Source of the DNA: Hydrogenoanaerobacterium saccharovorans
GTDB taxonomy: Bacteria > Bacillota > Clostridia > Oscillospirales > Ruminococcaceae
NCBI RefSeq assembly: GCF_003814745.1
Contig: NZ_RKRD01000001.1
Span: 1,488,001 to 1,552,000 of the forward strand
Direction of reading: 5' to 3'
Length of the DNA stretch: 64,000 nt
The position numbers and the translations under genes were made by a program. Numbering within the stretch: position 1 is the stretch's first letter; each line of letters starts with the position of its first letter. Below the pieces are notes generated by a model, which had not been told where the DNA came from, ran no database searches, and was given only the letters and a program-made list of their open reading frames with translations. This document shows, one piece after another, positions 1 through 7,939 of this stretch.

Positions 1-213
1 ACTGACGTCCGCTGCTTTGGTTGCAACATCCGCTGCTATAATTGCCGCCTCACTTGGCGTAATTGTTAAAATACCAATGGCACCTTTTGATTCTGTCAGC
101 CCTAGTTTTTTATGTAAATCGTTATCGGGGTTTGCAATAAGATGTGCTAAAGTCACCTGCTTGCCCGGTACAAACTCCTGTATAATACGCTGTTTTTCTT
201 CAACTTCAAACAA
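1..213 (-). CDS. eutS: EutS/PduU-family bacterial microcompartment shell protein (N-terminal part)
   Basis: The first 71 codons are visible; the gene runs off the left edge. The translation from a TTG start contains RIIQEFVPGKQVTLAHLIAN and, further on, GAIGILTITPSEAA, which are signatures of the EutS/PduU circularly permuted BMC shell proteins. They form hexamers in the facets of the ethanolamine or propanediol microcompartment. TTG was chosen because GGAAGGAG lies 9 nt upstream and no ATG fits. The next gene upstream is an EutG-like alcohol dehydrogenase, and the leader holds an antiterminator/terminator pair. Sequence alone does not fully separate EutS from PduU; the leader architecture favours eut. 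Confidence 0.85.
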   Translation of the reverse strand, partial: MFEVEEKQRIIQEFVPGKQVTLAHLIANPDNDLHKKLGLTESKGAIGILTITPSEAAIIAADVATKAADVS

Positions 214-256
214 AGCGTACAGCTCCTTCCCGCTTTAGATAGGGATTTGATATTAT

Positions 257-299
257 AAAAGCCCCCAAGATACCGATTATCTTGGGAGCTCCATCGCTC
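257..299 (-). promoter_or_regulatory. eutS leader: hexaloop hairpin overlapping a Rho-independent terminator (candidate ANTAR antiterminator)
   Basis: On the minus strand a 12-bp stem (arms 278-289 and 261-272, one G-U pair, loop ATCGG) is followed by a TTTT tract at 260-257: a Rho-independent terminator inside the eutS leader. Its 5' arm is shared with a small hairpin, GAGC-GATGGA-GCTC (299-286), whose six-base loop has G at position 4. The two folds exclude each other at 286-289. This is the arrangement known for EutV-type ANTAR antitermination. A first (P1) hairpin was not identified. The eutG leader has the same design. Confidence 0.6.
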
Positions 300-435
300 T
301 TTTACGCTATTAGCTCCTTATATTTGTAATACATGACATGTGCCACATCAATTTGCTTAGCACATTGTACAAAATAATCATTTAAAAGTTCATTATATTG
401 TTTATGTTATCACTTTGGTGCTCAGCTGTCAAGCT

Positions 436-1575
436 TTATGGTAATTTTCCTAAAAATGCTTTTCGATACACTTTTTCGATGCTCTCTACTGAGCATTCTA
501 CCGGATTGGTTGCTGTGCAGCGATCGGATAGAGCACTTTCTGCCATAGAATGCACGATCTTTTCAAACTCTTCGGCCGAAACTCCCGCCGCTTCAATGGT
601 AGAAGGCAAATGGAGTTTTTTTACAAACCTGCGAACCGTATGAATTAAGTTCAATGCACTTTGTCTGGTGCTTTTTGCCTCCATACCTAAAATACGTGCA
701 ATTTCTGCATAACGCACTGCAGAAGGGGTAAGAGCATCAGCCGTACATCCCGCATTAAAACTCATAACATAAGGCAGTAATATTGCGTTTGCTCTGCCAT
801 GCGGCAGTTTTGCCTGAGCCCCCAACGCATGAGCCATACTATGGTTTAACCCCAATGAAGCGTTGCTGAAAGCCATACCCGCTAAGCAGGATGCGTTGTG
901 CATCCCCTGCCTCGCCTCAAAATTATCGGGCTCGTTATAAGCGGTTAATAAATGCTTTTGTACAAGTTTGATTGATTTTTCCGCAACGGCATCTGAAAAA
1001 TCGGTAGCTGCGGTAGAAAGATAAGCTTCAATTGCGTGGGTAAGCACATCAATACCGGTATCTGCTGTAACATTCGGCGGTACACTTAAGATTAAGTTCG
1101 CATCCAGTATAGCAGCATCCGGCAGCAGTGCATCGTCCAGCAGCGGATATTTGATTTGCTTTTCCTTGTCCGAAATGACTGCAAAACAGGTTACTTCTGA
1201 GCCTGTACCGCTGGTAGTGGGAATAGCTATAAAAGGGCAGTCGCGCAGGTCATAAACCTTGCCTGCAAAAAACACAATTGCTTTTGCCGCATCTATAGGA
1301 GATCCGCCACCAAACGCAACTACACTATCCGGTTTAAATTCTGTAATTTCTTCAACGCCTTTTGTGATGATTGAAATGTCGGGATCGGGGGTGACACGTG
1401 AAAAAATATGAAATTCTGAGCCCATGCGATAGAGTTGATTGAGAATATAGTCTACTTTTCCGCTCTCAGCCATAAAACTATCGGTTACAATAAAAACCCG
1501 CTTCGAGCCTTTGAGCACGCTTGAAAGGTCTTGGGCTCCCATGTAAATTTTAGTTGGAGCGTTAAAAATGTTCAT
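436..1575 (-). CDS. eutG: Iron-containing alcohol dehydrogenase (EutG-like)
   Basis: A 379-aa group III (iron) alcohol dehydrogenase. The nucleotide-binding motif GGGSPID is at residues 89-95. The metal ligands fit D176 and H180 (in TGIDVLTH), H245 (NHSMAHALG) and H259 (LPHGRAN). The C-terminus keeps the DRCTATNP motif typical of EutG and related enzymes. It would reduce acetaldehyde to ethanol with NADH as the redox sink of ethanolamine breakdown. I start at MNIFNAP, 6 nt after the AGGAGGG ribosome site, rather than 19 codons upstream. It precedes eutS in the same direction and has its own promoter and terminator-containing leader. A PduQ-like role is the alternative. Confidence 0.85.
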   Translation of the reverse strand: MNIFNAPTKIYMGAQDLSSVLKGSKRVFIVTDSFMAESGKVDYILNQLYRMGSEFHIFSRVTPDPDISIITKGVEEITEFKPDSVVAFGGGSPIDAAKAIVFFAGKVYDLRDCPFIAIPTTSGTGSEVTCFAVISDKEKQIKYPLLDDALLPDAAILDANLILSVPPNVTADTGIDVLTHAIEAYLSTAATDFSDAVAEKSIKLVQKHLLTAYNEPDNFEARQGMHNASCLAGMAFSNASLGLNHSMAHALGAQAKLPHGRANAILLPYVMSFNAGCTADALTPSAVRYAEIARILGMEAKSTRQSALNLIHTVRRFVKKLHLPSTIEAAGVSAEEFEKIVHSMAESALSDRCTATNPVECSVESIEKVYRKAFLGKLP

Positions 1576-1602
1576 AACTTTCCCTCCTAAAACCTTCAAA
1601 AC

Positions 1603-1647
1603 GGCAAAAAACGCCCTGACCAACTTGATCAAGACGTTTCATCACGT
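1603..1647 (-). promoter_or_regulatory. eutG leader: hexaloop hairpin overlapping a terminator (candidate ANTAR antiterminator)
   Basis: Read on the minus strand, 1638-1610 forms a 12-bp stem (several G-U pairs, loop AAGTT) followed by a run of T at 1610-1605: a terminator about 30 nt before the eutG start. A hairpin ACGT-GATGAA-ACGT (1647-1634) shares four bases with its 5' arm, so the two are alternative folds. The loop GATGAA is nearly the same as the GATGGA loop of the eutS leader. The decamer GATGAAACGT is tandemly repeated here. The role as an EutV target is inferred; the regulator is not in the window. Confidence 0.6.
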
Positions 1648-1705
1648 TTCATCATTATTTTATACGACACAACACTACTTCGCATTGCACCTAAATACTA
1701 GCTAT

Positions 1706-1735
1706 ATATTAAAACTTAAGTACTGCTCATGTCAA
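1706..1735 (-). promoter_or_regulatory. Sigma-A-type promoter for eutG
   Basis: Minus-strand TTGACA (1735-1730), an 18-bp spacer, then TAATAT (1711-1706). It would start transcription about 125 nt upstream of eutG, ahead of the leader terminator. The rest of the 327-bp gap between eutG and the CYTH gene (1576-1902) shows no open gene. Confidence 0.6.
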
Positions 1736-1902
1736 GCATTTTTAAAGTAGAAAGCTATGATTTGTGAAACATAAATAAAAAAGCATGACAATAATGTACC
1801 TACTACCGAAAAAACAATATTGACAAACGTTATTTTATAAGTTAAAAACATTGAGCACCACGTCAGTTTTTTATAATTTTCACATTATAAGCAGCGTGTG
1901 CT

Positions 1903-2517
1903 TTATGAGAGAAGTTGCCTTCCGCGGTTGTATTTCGATTGCTTTGTTGGAATTAAGCTGCAAACTTTCTGTTCAAGTGCAGCACAAAGCTGCTGCAATT
2001 CTTCTTTACAGCCAGATTTTAATTCTATCTCCAGTTGGCATTCATATGCAGTTTTTCCCACAGCATCTTCATATGTTACTCTATCAAATACCATCTCTAA
2101 AACTGCAGTTTTACTTTTGAGAAGAAAAGTTTTTCTTTTGTTTTTTATAATAAGCTGTTGCTCAAAAAAAGATTCTAAGTTTAAAAAGCCCAAATGTTCT
2201 TGTAAAAACTCCTTATGTTCTTGTAAGGCGTCGTTTGCAATCTCGTGCTCTATCTCAATACGCTCAGAGAAGGAACTATCACCGTTATGGGGCAGAGGGC
2301 ATTTTATAGTCAGCGTAGAGCCATTGGCTTTTTTACGGATACGCAAAGTTACGTTCGCGTTTTTCAGTTCATCAGAAGGTGTGTCATAGTAGGTATCTGT
2401 TTGCATTTGTTCGCCCAAACATGTAACCGCATAATTCTCTTGAGCACGTAAAAAATCTTCTACCCAATAAAAGGCTGTACTGTCGGTAATGCAATATTTC
2501 TTCTCAAGTTCAACCAT
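1903..2517 (-). CDS. CYTH domain protein (triphosphate tunnel metalloenzyme family)
   Basis: A 204-aa protein that begins with the family's ExExK-type signature (VELEKKY). Alternating charged strands follow, with basic and acidic residues (TLRIRKK, LTIKCPL, RIEIEHE) as expected for the eight-stranded tunnel that binds triphosphate and divalent metal. Members act as inorganic triphosphatases, thiamine triphosphatases or, rarely, adenylate cyclases; the substrate cannot be told here. It stands alone between eutG and radC on the same strand. The family call is good and the function is open. Confidence 0.75.
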   Translation of the reverse strand: MVELEKKYCITDSTAFYWVEDFLRAQENYAVTCLGEQMQTDTYYDTPSDELKNANVTLRIRKKANGSTLTIKCPLPHNGDSSFSERIEIEHEIANDALQEHKEFLQEHLGFLNLESFFEQQLIIKNKRKTFLLKSKTAVLEMVFDRVTYEDAVGKTAYECQLEIELKSGCKEELQQLCAALEQKVCSLIPTKQSKYNRGRQLLS

Positions 2518-2550
2518 GAAAAAACATCCTTTCGGATATTATCTTTAGAA

Positions 2551-3237
2551 TTACAGCTTTTTATAAAAAAAGCCAGAGTCTGCAAGAGAAACAAAGTCTT
2601 CGCCTGCTACAATAATATGATCTAGCAGCTTAATATTTACGCGCCTTAATGTTTCGTAAAGCTGTTCTGTAGTGTTAATATCATCATTTGACGGCAGGGC
2701 AAAACCACGCGGATGGTTATGGGATAGGATAACTGAGGTAGCACCGTATTTTAGGGCAGCTTCCACCACTCTGCGCGGAGTAAAATTAGCGCTGACTATA
2801 TCACCACGGCAAATAAGCGGGCAGCCCAAAACTTTATTTTTATTATCCAGGCAGAGCAGGTAAACGAGCTCGCTGGTTTCGCCAATAAATTTGGGTAGCA
2901 AAAAATTTCCGCTTTCGCTGGTGGTTTTGAGAATCGTTCCGATTGTGTTTTTATCATCAAGATACACCTTACCTATGGCGGGAATGAGCTTAATCAGCAC
3001 TGCTGAATTTTCACCTATCCCCTTTACCTTCATCAATTGTTCAATCGACGCATCAAATACACCCGAAAGCGAACCGAATTCATCAATCAGCCTATGGGCA
3101 AGCTCGTTGGTATCTTGGCGAGGAATGGTGTTGAACAGAAGAAGCTCCAAAATATTATGCTTTTGAAAATGCTCTAATCCGTTTTGGATAAAGCGTTCGC
3201 GCAGTCTTTTACGATGCCCTGCATGAGGATTATCCAT
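2551..3237 (-). CDS. radC: RadC-family JAB/MPN protein
   Basis: A 228-aa protein with an N-terminal helix-hairpin-helix (VKGIGENSA, about residues 71-79) and a C-terminal JAMM metalloprotein motif: the HNH of SHNHPRG at 173-175 and the aspartates of PSNDD near 185. It matches the RadC/YsxA family, historically tied to DNA repair but without a proven enzymatic role. I start at MDNPHAG, because AAGGAG lies 6 nt upstream, not at the ATG 27 codons earlier. It is divergent from the pseudouridine synthase gene. Confidence 0.85.
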   Translation of the reverse strand: MDNPHAGHRKRLRERFIQNGLEHFQKHNILELLLFNTIPRQDTNELAHRLIDEFGSLSGVFDASIEQLMKVKGIGENSAVLIKLIPAIGKVYLDDKNTIGTILKTTSESGNFLLPKFIGETSELVYLLCLDNKNKVLGCPLICRGDIVSANFTPRRVVEAALKYGATSVILSHNHPRGFALPSNDDINTTEQLYETLRRVNIKLLDHIIVAGEDFVSLADSGFFYKKL

Positions 3238-3382
3238 ACCATTCTCCTTTTTATGACATTGTTTAAGATTATACTTTAAATACATGATGAAGTAAAGATT
3301 AATGTCTTTTATCATCATTATTTTCGTGTTATACTAATTTTAGCACAAAATGTATTGAAACTACAATCTATGGGAGGCATTC

Positions 3383-4348
3383 ATGCGCAGTTTTATAATT
3401 AATTCGAATGACGCAGGGCAACGTGTAGATAAATTTATTACAAAGGCATTACCGCGCCTGCCCCAGCCGCTGTTATATAAATATATTCGGCTAAAGCGTA
3501 TTAAACTCAATCGTAAAAGATGTGAAATATCCACCCACCTAAATGAAGGTGATGTACTTGATATGTACATCAACGATGAGTTTTTCAGCGATGTAGCGCT
3601 GCAATGTGAATTTAAACTTGCACCTACTACGCTGGACATTGTTTATGAGGATAAAAATATTTTATTAGTGAACAAAAAACCCGGTTTGGTGGTACATGAG
3701 GATGAAAGCGGACAGGCAGATACCCTCATCAACCGCATTCAGCACTATTTATTTGATAAGGGTGAGTACAACCCAGACGAAGAGCATTCTTTTGCACCTG
3801 CATTGTGCAATCGGATCGACCGAAATACAGGCGGAATTGTTATTGCGGCAAAAAATGCTGCCACTCTGCGCGTGCTCAACCAAAAAATCAAAGACCGCGA
3901 ACTGACTAAGCGATATCTTGCAGTCATTCATGGAACACTTGAGAAGAAAAGTGCTACCTTAGAAGCTTACCTTGCCAAAGACAGCACAGAGAATAAGGTA
4001 ACGGTCACCAAATATAAAACACCGGAAAATAAAATCATTCGTACCAAGTACCGCGTACTTGCAGAAAACCCAAGATTTTCATTGATTGAAGTAGATTTGC
4101 TCACAGGCCGTACACATCAAATTCGTGCGCATTTTGCATTTATCGGGCATCCGCTGCTGGGGGATACAAAATACGGATTTGCGCGGGATAATAAAGGGAC
4201 AAACTATAAATATCAGGCCTTATATTCGCATAAACTGATTTTCAATTTTATAACCGATGCAGGACATTTGGGGTATTTAAACGGGAAAGAATTTTATGTA
4301 GAAAAAGTTTGGTTCGCAGAAGATTTTATGAACGGAAAAATCATATAA
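3383..4348 (+). CDS. RluA-family 23S rRNA pseudouridine synthase
   Basis: A 321-aa protein with an N-terminal S4 RNA-binding domain (about residues 14-70) and an RluA/RluD catalytic domain. The catalytic aspartate is D146 in NRIDRNTGG, and the LLTGRTHQIRAHF motif lies near residue 240. It converts specific uridines in large-subunit rRNA (or tRNA) to pseudouridine. GGGAGG lies just upstream of the ATG. The exact target site cannot be assigned from sequence. Confidence 0.88.
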   Translation: MRSFIINSNDAGQRVDKFITKALPRLPQPLLYKYIRLKRIKLNRKRCEISTHLNEGDVLDMYINDEFFSDVALQCEFKLAPTTLDIVYEDKNILLVNKKPGLVVHEDESGQADTLINRIQHYLFDKGEYNPDEEHSFAPALCNRIDRNTGGIVIAAKNAATLRVLNQKIKDRELTKRYLAVIHGTLEKKSATLEAYLAKDSTENKVTVTKYKTPENKIIRTKYRVLAENPRFSLIEVDLLTGRTHQIRAHFAFIGHPLLGDTKYGFARDNKGTNYKYQALYSHKLIFNFITDAGHLGYLNGKEFYVEKVWFAEDFMNGKII

Positions 4349-4354
4349 CATCAT

Positions 4355-4396
4355 ATAAAAAACAGCAGCCCTTTTATTTAGGAACTGCTGTTTTTG
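4355..4396. terminator. Bidirectional terminator between the pseudouridine synthase gene and hisB
   Basis: Inverted repeat AACAGCAG (4361-4368) and CTGCTGTT (4385-4392), flanked by A-run and T-run, in the gap between two convergent genes. Confidence 0.75.
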
Positions 4397-4399
4397 TAT

Positions 4400-4978
4400 T
4401 TACAAAACACCTTTAGAAGACAGTACACCGCCATTATTACTTTTCTGTACAGCAATTTTTAGGCTATGTGCAACTGCTTTGTAAATTGCCTCTGCCTTAT
4501 GGTGGTCATCGCGCCCATAAGGTACATTGATGTGCAAAGTAATGCCTGAATTGTTTGCAAAAGATAGGAAAAAGTGTTCTGTCATCGAAGTATCGTATTG
4601 TCCGATTAAAGGGGCGTTAAAATGTGCATTGAATACGAGGTAAGGTCTGCCCGAGATATCAAGAGAACATTCTGCCAACGCCTCGTCCATAGGCACTGAA
4701 AAGCTGCCAAAACGTACAATCGTACTGCGGTCAATGGCTTTAGCAAATGCTTGCCCAAGTACAATTCCAACATCCTCAATGGTGTGGTGGCAATCTACCT
4801 CAAGGTCACCTTTTGCCTTTACTGTAAGGTCAAAACCTGAATGAACGGCAAATGCAGTGAGCATATGGTTGTAAAAACCGATGCCTGTGTTAATGTCTGC
4901 CCTTCCTGTTCCATCAAGGTTTAGATACAAAGTGATGTCGGTTTCGCGCGTGGTTCTTGTAATCTCTGCTGTTCTCAT
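4400..4978 (-). CDS. hisB: Imidazoleglycerol-phosphate dehydratase
   Basis: A 192-aa monofunctional HisB. The metal-binding histidine motifs are present: NHMLTAFAVHSGFD, DCHHTIEDVG and DDHHKAEA. It dehydrates imidazole glycerol phosphate to imidazole acetol phosphate, step 6 of histidine synthesis. It is the last gene of hisD-hisC-hisB and starts 14 nt after hisC. There is no fused phosphatase domain, as is usual in Gram-positive bacteria. Confidence 0.95.
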   Translation of the reverse strand: MRTAEITRTTRETDITLYLNLDGTGRADINTGIGFYNHMLTAFAVHSGFDLTVKAKGDLEVDCHHTIEDVGIVLGQAFAKAIDRSTIVRFGSFSVPMDEALAECSLDISGRPYLVFNAHFNAPLIGQYDTSMTEHFFLSFANNSGITLHINVPYGRDDHHKAEAIYKAVAHSLKIAVQKSNNGGVLSSKGVL

Positions 4979-4992
4979 ACGCTATGCACCCC

Positions 4993-6045
4993 CTACTGTA
5001 AAATATGGTTGAGTTCTTTGAGCAATTCTTTGTTTTCTTCATCACTGCCGGCTGTAATGCGCAGATATTGCCCCATACACCGCACCGCAATAGATTTTTT
5101 AAGCAGTGCAGCGTAAACTGATTTTGCATCAACCATCTTAATGAAAATAAAGTTTGTACAGCTATTGTACACCTTTATAATATCTGATTTTTCTTTCGCC
5201 ATGGCACAAAGAGAAGCTTGCAACGCATTTTTTGAATTCAGAATATCTTTTACCTGACGTTGTAGCAATGTTTTATCGGATAAAATTACTTCTCCTACCG
5301 CCTGTGTAAGCGCATTTACGTTATAAGGCGATTTTGCCGCACTCATTGCATTGGTAAGGGTTTTGTTTGCAATTGCAAAACCAAGGCGGATTGCCGCCGC
5401 CCCCATCGCCTTCGAACAGGTTTTGAGAACAATCACGTTATCGTATTCGCTTGCAGTATTTAAGATGCTTTGATCCCAAAAATCCATATAAGCTTCGTCT
5501 ACAACCACCAGAGCATCGGTTCCCTGTATAATTTTAAGCACATCTTCTCGGCTCAAACCCAGCGACGTGGGGTTACAGGGATTAGAAAAAATAAATAGAC
5601 GTGCTTTGGTATTTTTAAGGGTTTGCAGTACCGTATCCGCGTTTATCGTGAGGTCATCCTCTTTGTTAAGCGTTTCAACTTTACACTCATACATTTCACC
5701 ATAAAAACCATACATCGAAAAATCGGGTGCAAGAGTAAGCATTGTTTCGCCTTTTTTTAAAAAAGAAGCAACGATTACCCCGATAATCTCATCTGATCCG
5801 TTGCTTGCCGTAATAAAATCGGGGCTCAGCGAATAACGTTCTGCAAATATCTTGCAAAGCTTTACTGCATATGGGTCGGGGTATCGGTTAAAATCAAGGT
5901 TCGCAACAACATTTGCAAAGCGTTCTGCAAAAACATCCGCTAAATTAAGATAGCTCTCATTTGCATCCAAACGAATTTTATATTCGCCGCTGATGGGCTG
6001 ATATGGTACCAGCGAAGCAAGTTTATCGTTGAGTTGATAGGACAT
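4993..6045 (-). CDS. hisC: Histidinol-phosphate aminotransferase
   Basis: A 350-aa fold-type I PLP aminotransferase. It has the substrate-binding DANESY near the N-terminus, FSNPCNPTS around residue 154, VVVDEAYMDF for the PLP aspartate region, and the PLP lysine in TCSKAMGAA near residue 210. It transfers the amino group to imidazole acetol phosphate in histidine synthesis. It lies 26 nt after hisD in the same operon. Confidence 0.95.
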   Translation of the reverse strand: MSYQLNDKLASLVPYQPISGEYKIRLDANESYLNLADVFAERFANVVANLDFNRYPDPYAVKLCKIFAERYSLSPDFITASNGSDEIIGVIVASFLKKGETMLTLAPDFSMYGFYGEMYECKVETLNKEDDLTINADTVLQTLKNTKARLFIFSNPCNPTSLGLSREDVLKIIQGTDALVVVDEAYMDFWDQSILNTASEYDNVIVLKTCSKAMGAAAIRLGFAIANKTLTNAMSAAKSPYNVNALTQAVGEVILSDKTLLQRQVKDILNSKNALQASLCAMAKEKSDIIKVYNSCTNFIFIKMVDAKSVYAALLKKSIAVRCMGQYLRITAGSDEENKELLKELNHILQ

Positions 6046-6071
6046 GAAATACCCCTTTCTTTACGTAGATT

Positions 6072-7355
6072 TTAGAACCGAACCTGTATAGAGTTTGCAT
6101 GTGCTGTAAGCCCCTCTTTGCTTGCAATGTGCACAATATCATCGTGGGCATCTCGCAAAGCATCTTCGGTGTAGTAGATAAAACTGGTTTTTTTGATAAA
6201 ACTGTCCACAGAAAGCGGCGAGAAAAAACGCGCCGTCCCGCTGGTAGGCAGAACATGGTTTGGCCCTGCATAATAATCGCCAAGTGGCTCGGGCGAATAT
6301 TTTCCGAGAAATACTGAGCCTGCGTTATCGAGTTTGCCCACGTACTCCATGGGGTTTTCGAGCATAACCTCTAAATGCTCGGGAGCGAGCAAATTAGCAA
6401 GGTCAACCATTTCATCTGTGCTGCGGCAGACGATAACTGCACCAAAATTTTTGAGCGACTCCAAAATAATCTCTTTGCGCGCAAGTGTTGCAACTTGTAA
6501 ATTCAGTTCGGTAATCGTTTGTTGTGCTATGGATTCTTCGGTGGTAAGTAAAATAGCCGATGCCAGCTTATCATGTTCTGCTTGACTCATCATATCGGCA
6601 GCAAGAAATTTTGGATTTGCGGTACTGTCTGCCAGAATCAAAATTTCGCTGGGGCCTGCAATCATATCAATATCAACGGTACCGTATAGCTGTTTTTTTG
6701 CCGTTGCCACATAGATGTTGCCCGGGCCGACAATTTTGTCGACCTTTGGGATACTCGCCGTACCGAATGCCAAAGCGGCAATTGCCTGAGCGCCACCCAC
6801 TAAAAAAATACGATCCACCCCTGCAATTGCGGCAGCAGTAAGGATATCGGGGTTGGCTTTGCCGTTTTTCATAGGTGGAGTTACCATAATCAATTCCTCT
6901 ACCCCCGCAATTTTAGCAGGTACTGCGTTCATAAGCACAGAGGAGGGATAAGCGGCTGTACCGCCGGGAACATAAAGACCAACACGTTTGAGCCCGCGAA
7001 TACGCTGCCCCATGATTACGCCGTTGGGTTTTGCATCCATAAAGCTCTGTTGCTTTTGGCGGGTGTGGAACTCGGCGATATTTGCCTGCGCATTCAGCAG
7101 TGCATCTACAAAAACGGGGTCAGCATCGGTAAGCGCGTCGTTGATCTCTTCGCGTGAAACCTCGAATACGTCGGGACATTGCCCGTCAAACTTTACAGTA
7201 TAATCGCGTACAGCCTGGTCGCCATGCGCCTTTATATTTTCAATAATTTCGGTAACTGCCGAGGTTACACGTTTATCCACTTCGGTACTTCTGCTGCGCA
7301 GAAGATGAATGAGTTTAAACTCTGCTTTTCCGTCTGCTTTCGTTATGCTTATCAT
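6072..7355 (-). CDS. hisD: Histidinol dehydrogenase
   Basis: A 427-aa zinc enzyme that oxidises histidinol to histidine in two NAD-dependent steps. Recognisable motifs are LYVPGGTAAYPSSVLMNA, GPGNIYVATAK, DMIAGPSE, QAEHDKLA (metal-binding region) and the C-terminal YAGPNHVLPTSGTARF. It is the first gene of hisD-hisC-hisB and has a strong promoter about 40 nt upstream. The other his genes are not in this window, and no T-box lies in the short leader. Confidence 0.95.
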   Translation of the reverse strand: MISITKADGKAEFKLIHLLRSRSTEVDKRVTSAVTEIIENIKAHGDQAVRDYTVKFDGQCPDVFEVSREEINDALTDADPVFVDALLNAQANIAEFHTRQKQQSFMDAKPNGVIMGQRIRGLKRVGLYVPGGTAAYPSSVLMNAVPAKIAGVEELIMVTPPMKNGKANPDILTAAAIAGVDRIFLVGGAQAIAALAFGTASIPKVDKIVGPGNIYVATAKKQLYGTVDIDMIAGPSEILILADSTANPKFLAADMMSQAEHDKLASAILLTTEESIAQQTITELNLQVATLARKEIILESLKNFGAVIVCRSTDEMVDLANLLAPEHLEVMLENPMEYVGKLDNAGSVFLGKYSPEPLGDYYAGPNHVLPTSGTARFFSPLSVDSFIKKTSFIYYTEDALRDAHDDIVHIASKEGLTAHANSIQVRF

Positions 7356-7393
7356 AAATACACCTCGTTTTTTAATAGCACTTTTACTTTAGT

Positions 7394-7422
7394 ATGATAC
7401 CACAATAAAGTAAAACCGTCAA
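7394..7422 (-). promoter_or_regulatory. Sigma-A promoter for hisDCB
   Basis: Minus-strand TTGACG (7422-7417), 17 bp, TATCAT (7399-7394). It is placed to start transcription about 30 nt before hisD. Confidence 0.75.
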
Positions 7423-7462
7423 CATCCCTAAATAAGCATAATCATGTTATGTTGTTGTAAAT

Positions 7463-7909
7463 TTAAAATTCGCAACCTAACACACGAATATCTTGAAAGC
7501 ACAAAAAGCCGTTTTTTATATAAAATTGGTATGATGGATAATCTTTTTCTGTGTTTAACATCATAGCGTGGATATTCTTTTGGGCTAAGTCATTTTTAAT
7601 ACTATTTAACAAAAACGACCCGATTCCTTTGCCTTGGCAACTATAATCGACACAAAACTGGTCGATATAATACTCTTCGCCCTTAATCCATGGTTTTAAG
7701 AATCCAAGCGAAAGTGCAATTATTTTATCATCTCTTTTTAACACATACCCTGCAAATTTATTGAGGTTGTAAAAATTGATGAAATAAGATTCCACATCCG
7801 ACCGTTCGTCGCAATCGAACCATGGTTCTTTCGAAAAAACCTGCTGATATAAATCGACGCATTCTTGAAGCATCGATTTATCAAAGGGGAGAAATTGTAG
7901 TTGTTCCAT
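7463..7909 (-). CDS. GNAT-family N-acetyltransferase
   Basis: A 148-aa protein with the acetyl-CoA-binding motif A (CQGKGIGSFLLN) near residue 95 and the late FYIKNGF motif common to GNAT enzymes. The acceptor substrate is unknown. It follows polC by 30 nt and could be the last gene of that long operon, though this looks like accidental tailing rather than a functional link. Confidence 0.75.
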   Translation of the reverse strand: MEQLQFLPFDKSMLQECVDLYQQVFSKEPWFDCDERSDVESYFINFYNLNKFAGYVLKRDDKIIALSLGFLKPWIKGEEYYIDQFCVDYSCQGKGIGSFLLNSIKNDLAQKNIHAMMLNTEKDYPSYQFYIKNGFLCFQDIRVLGCEF

Positions 7910-7939
7910 AAAAATAATTTCCCTACTTCATATTTAATA

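Noticed and set aside
7356..7462. T-box or his attenuator before hisDCB
   Set aside because: The leader between the promoter and hisD is only about 30 nt, with no T-box core or terminator.
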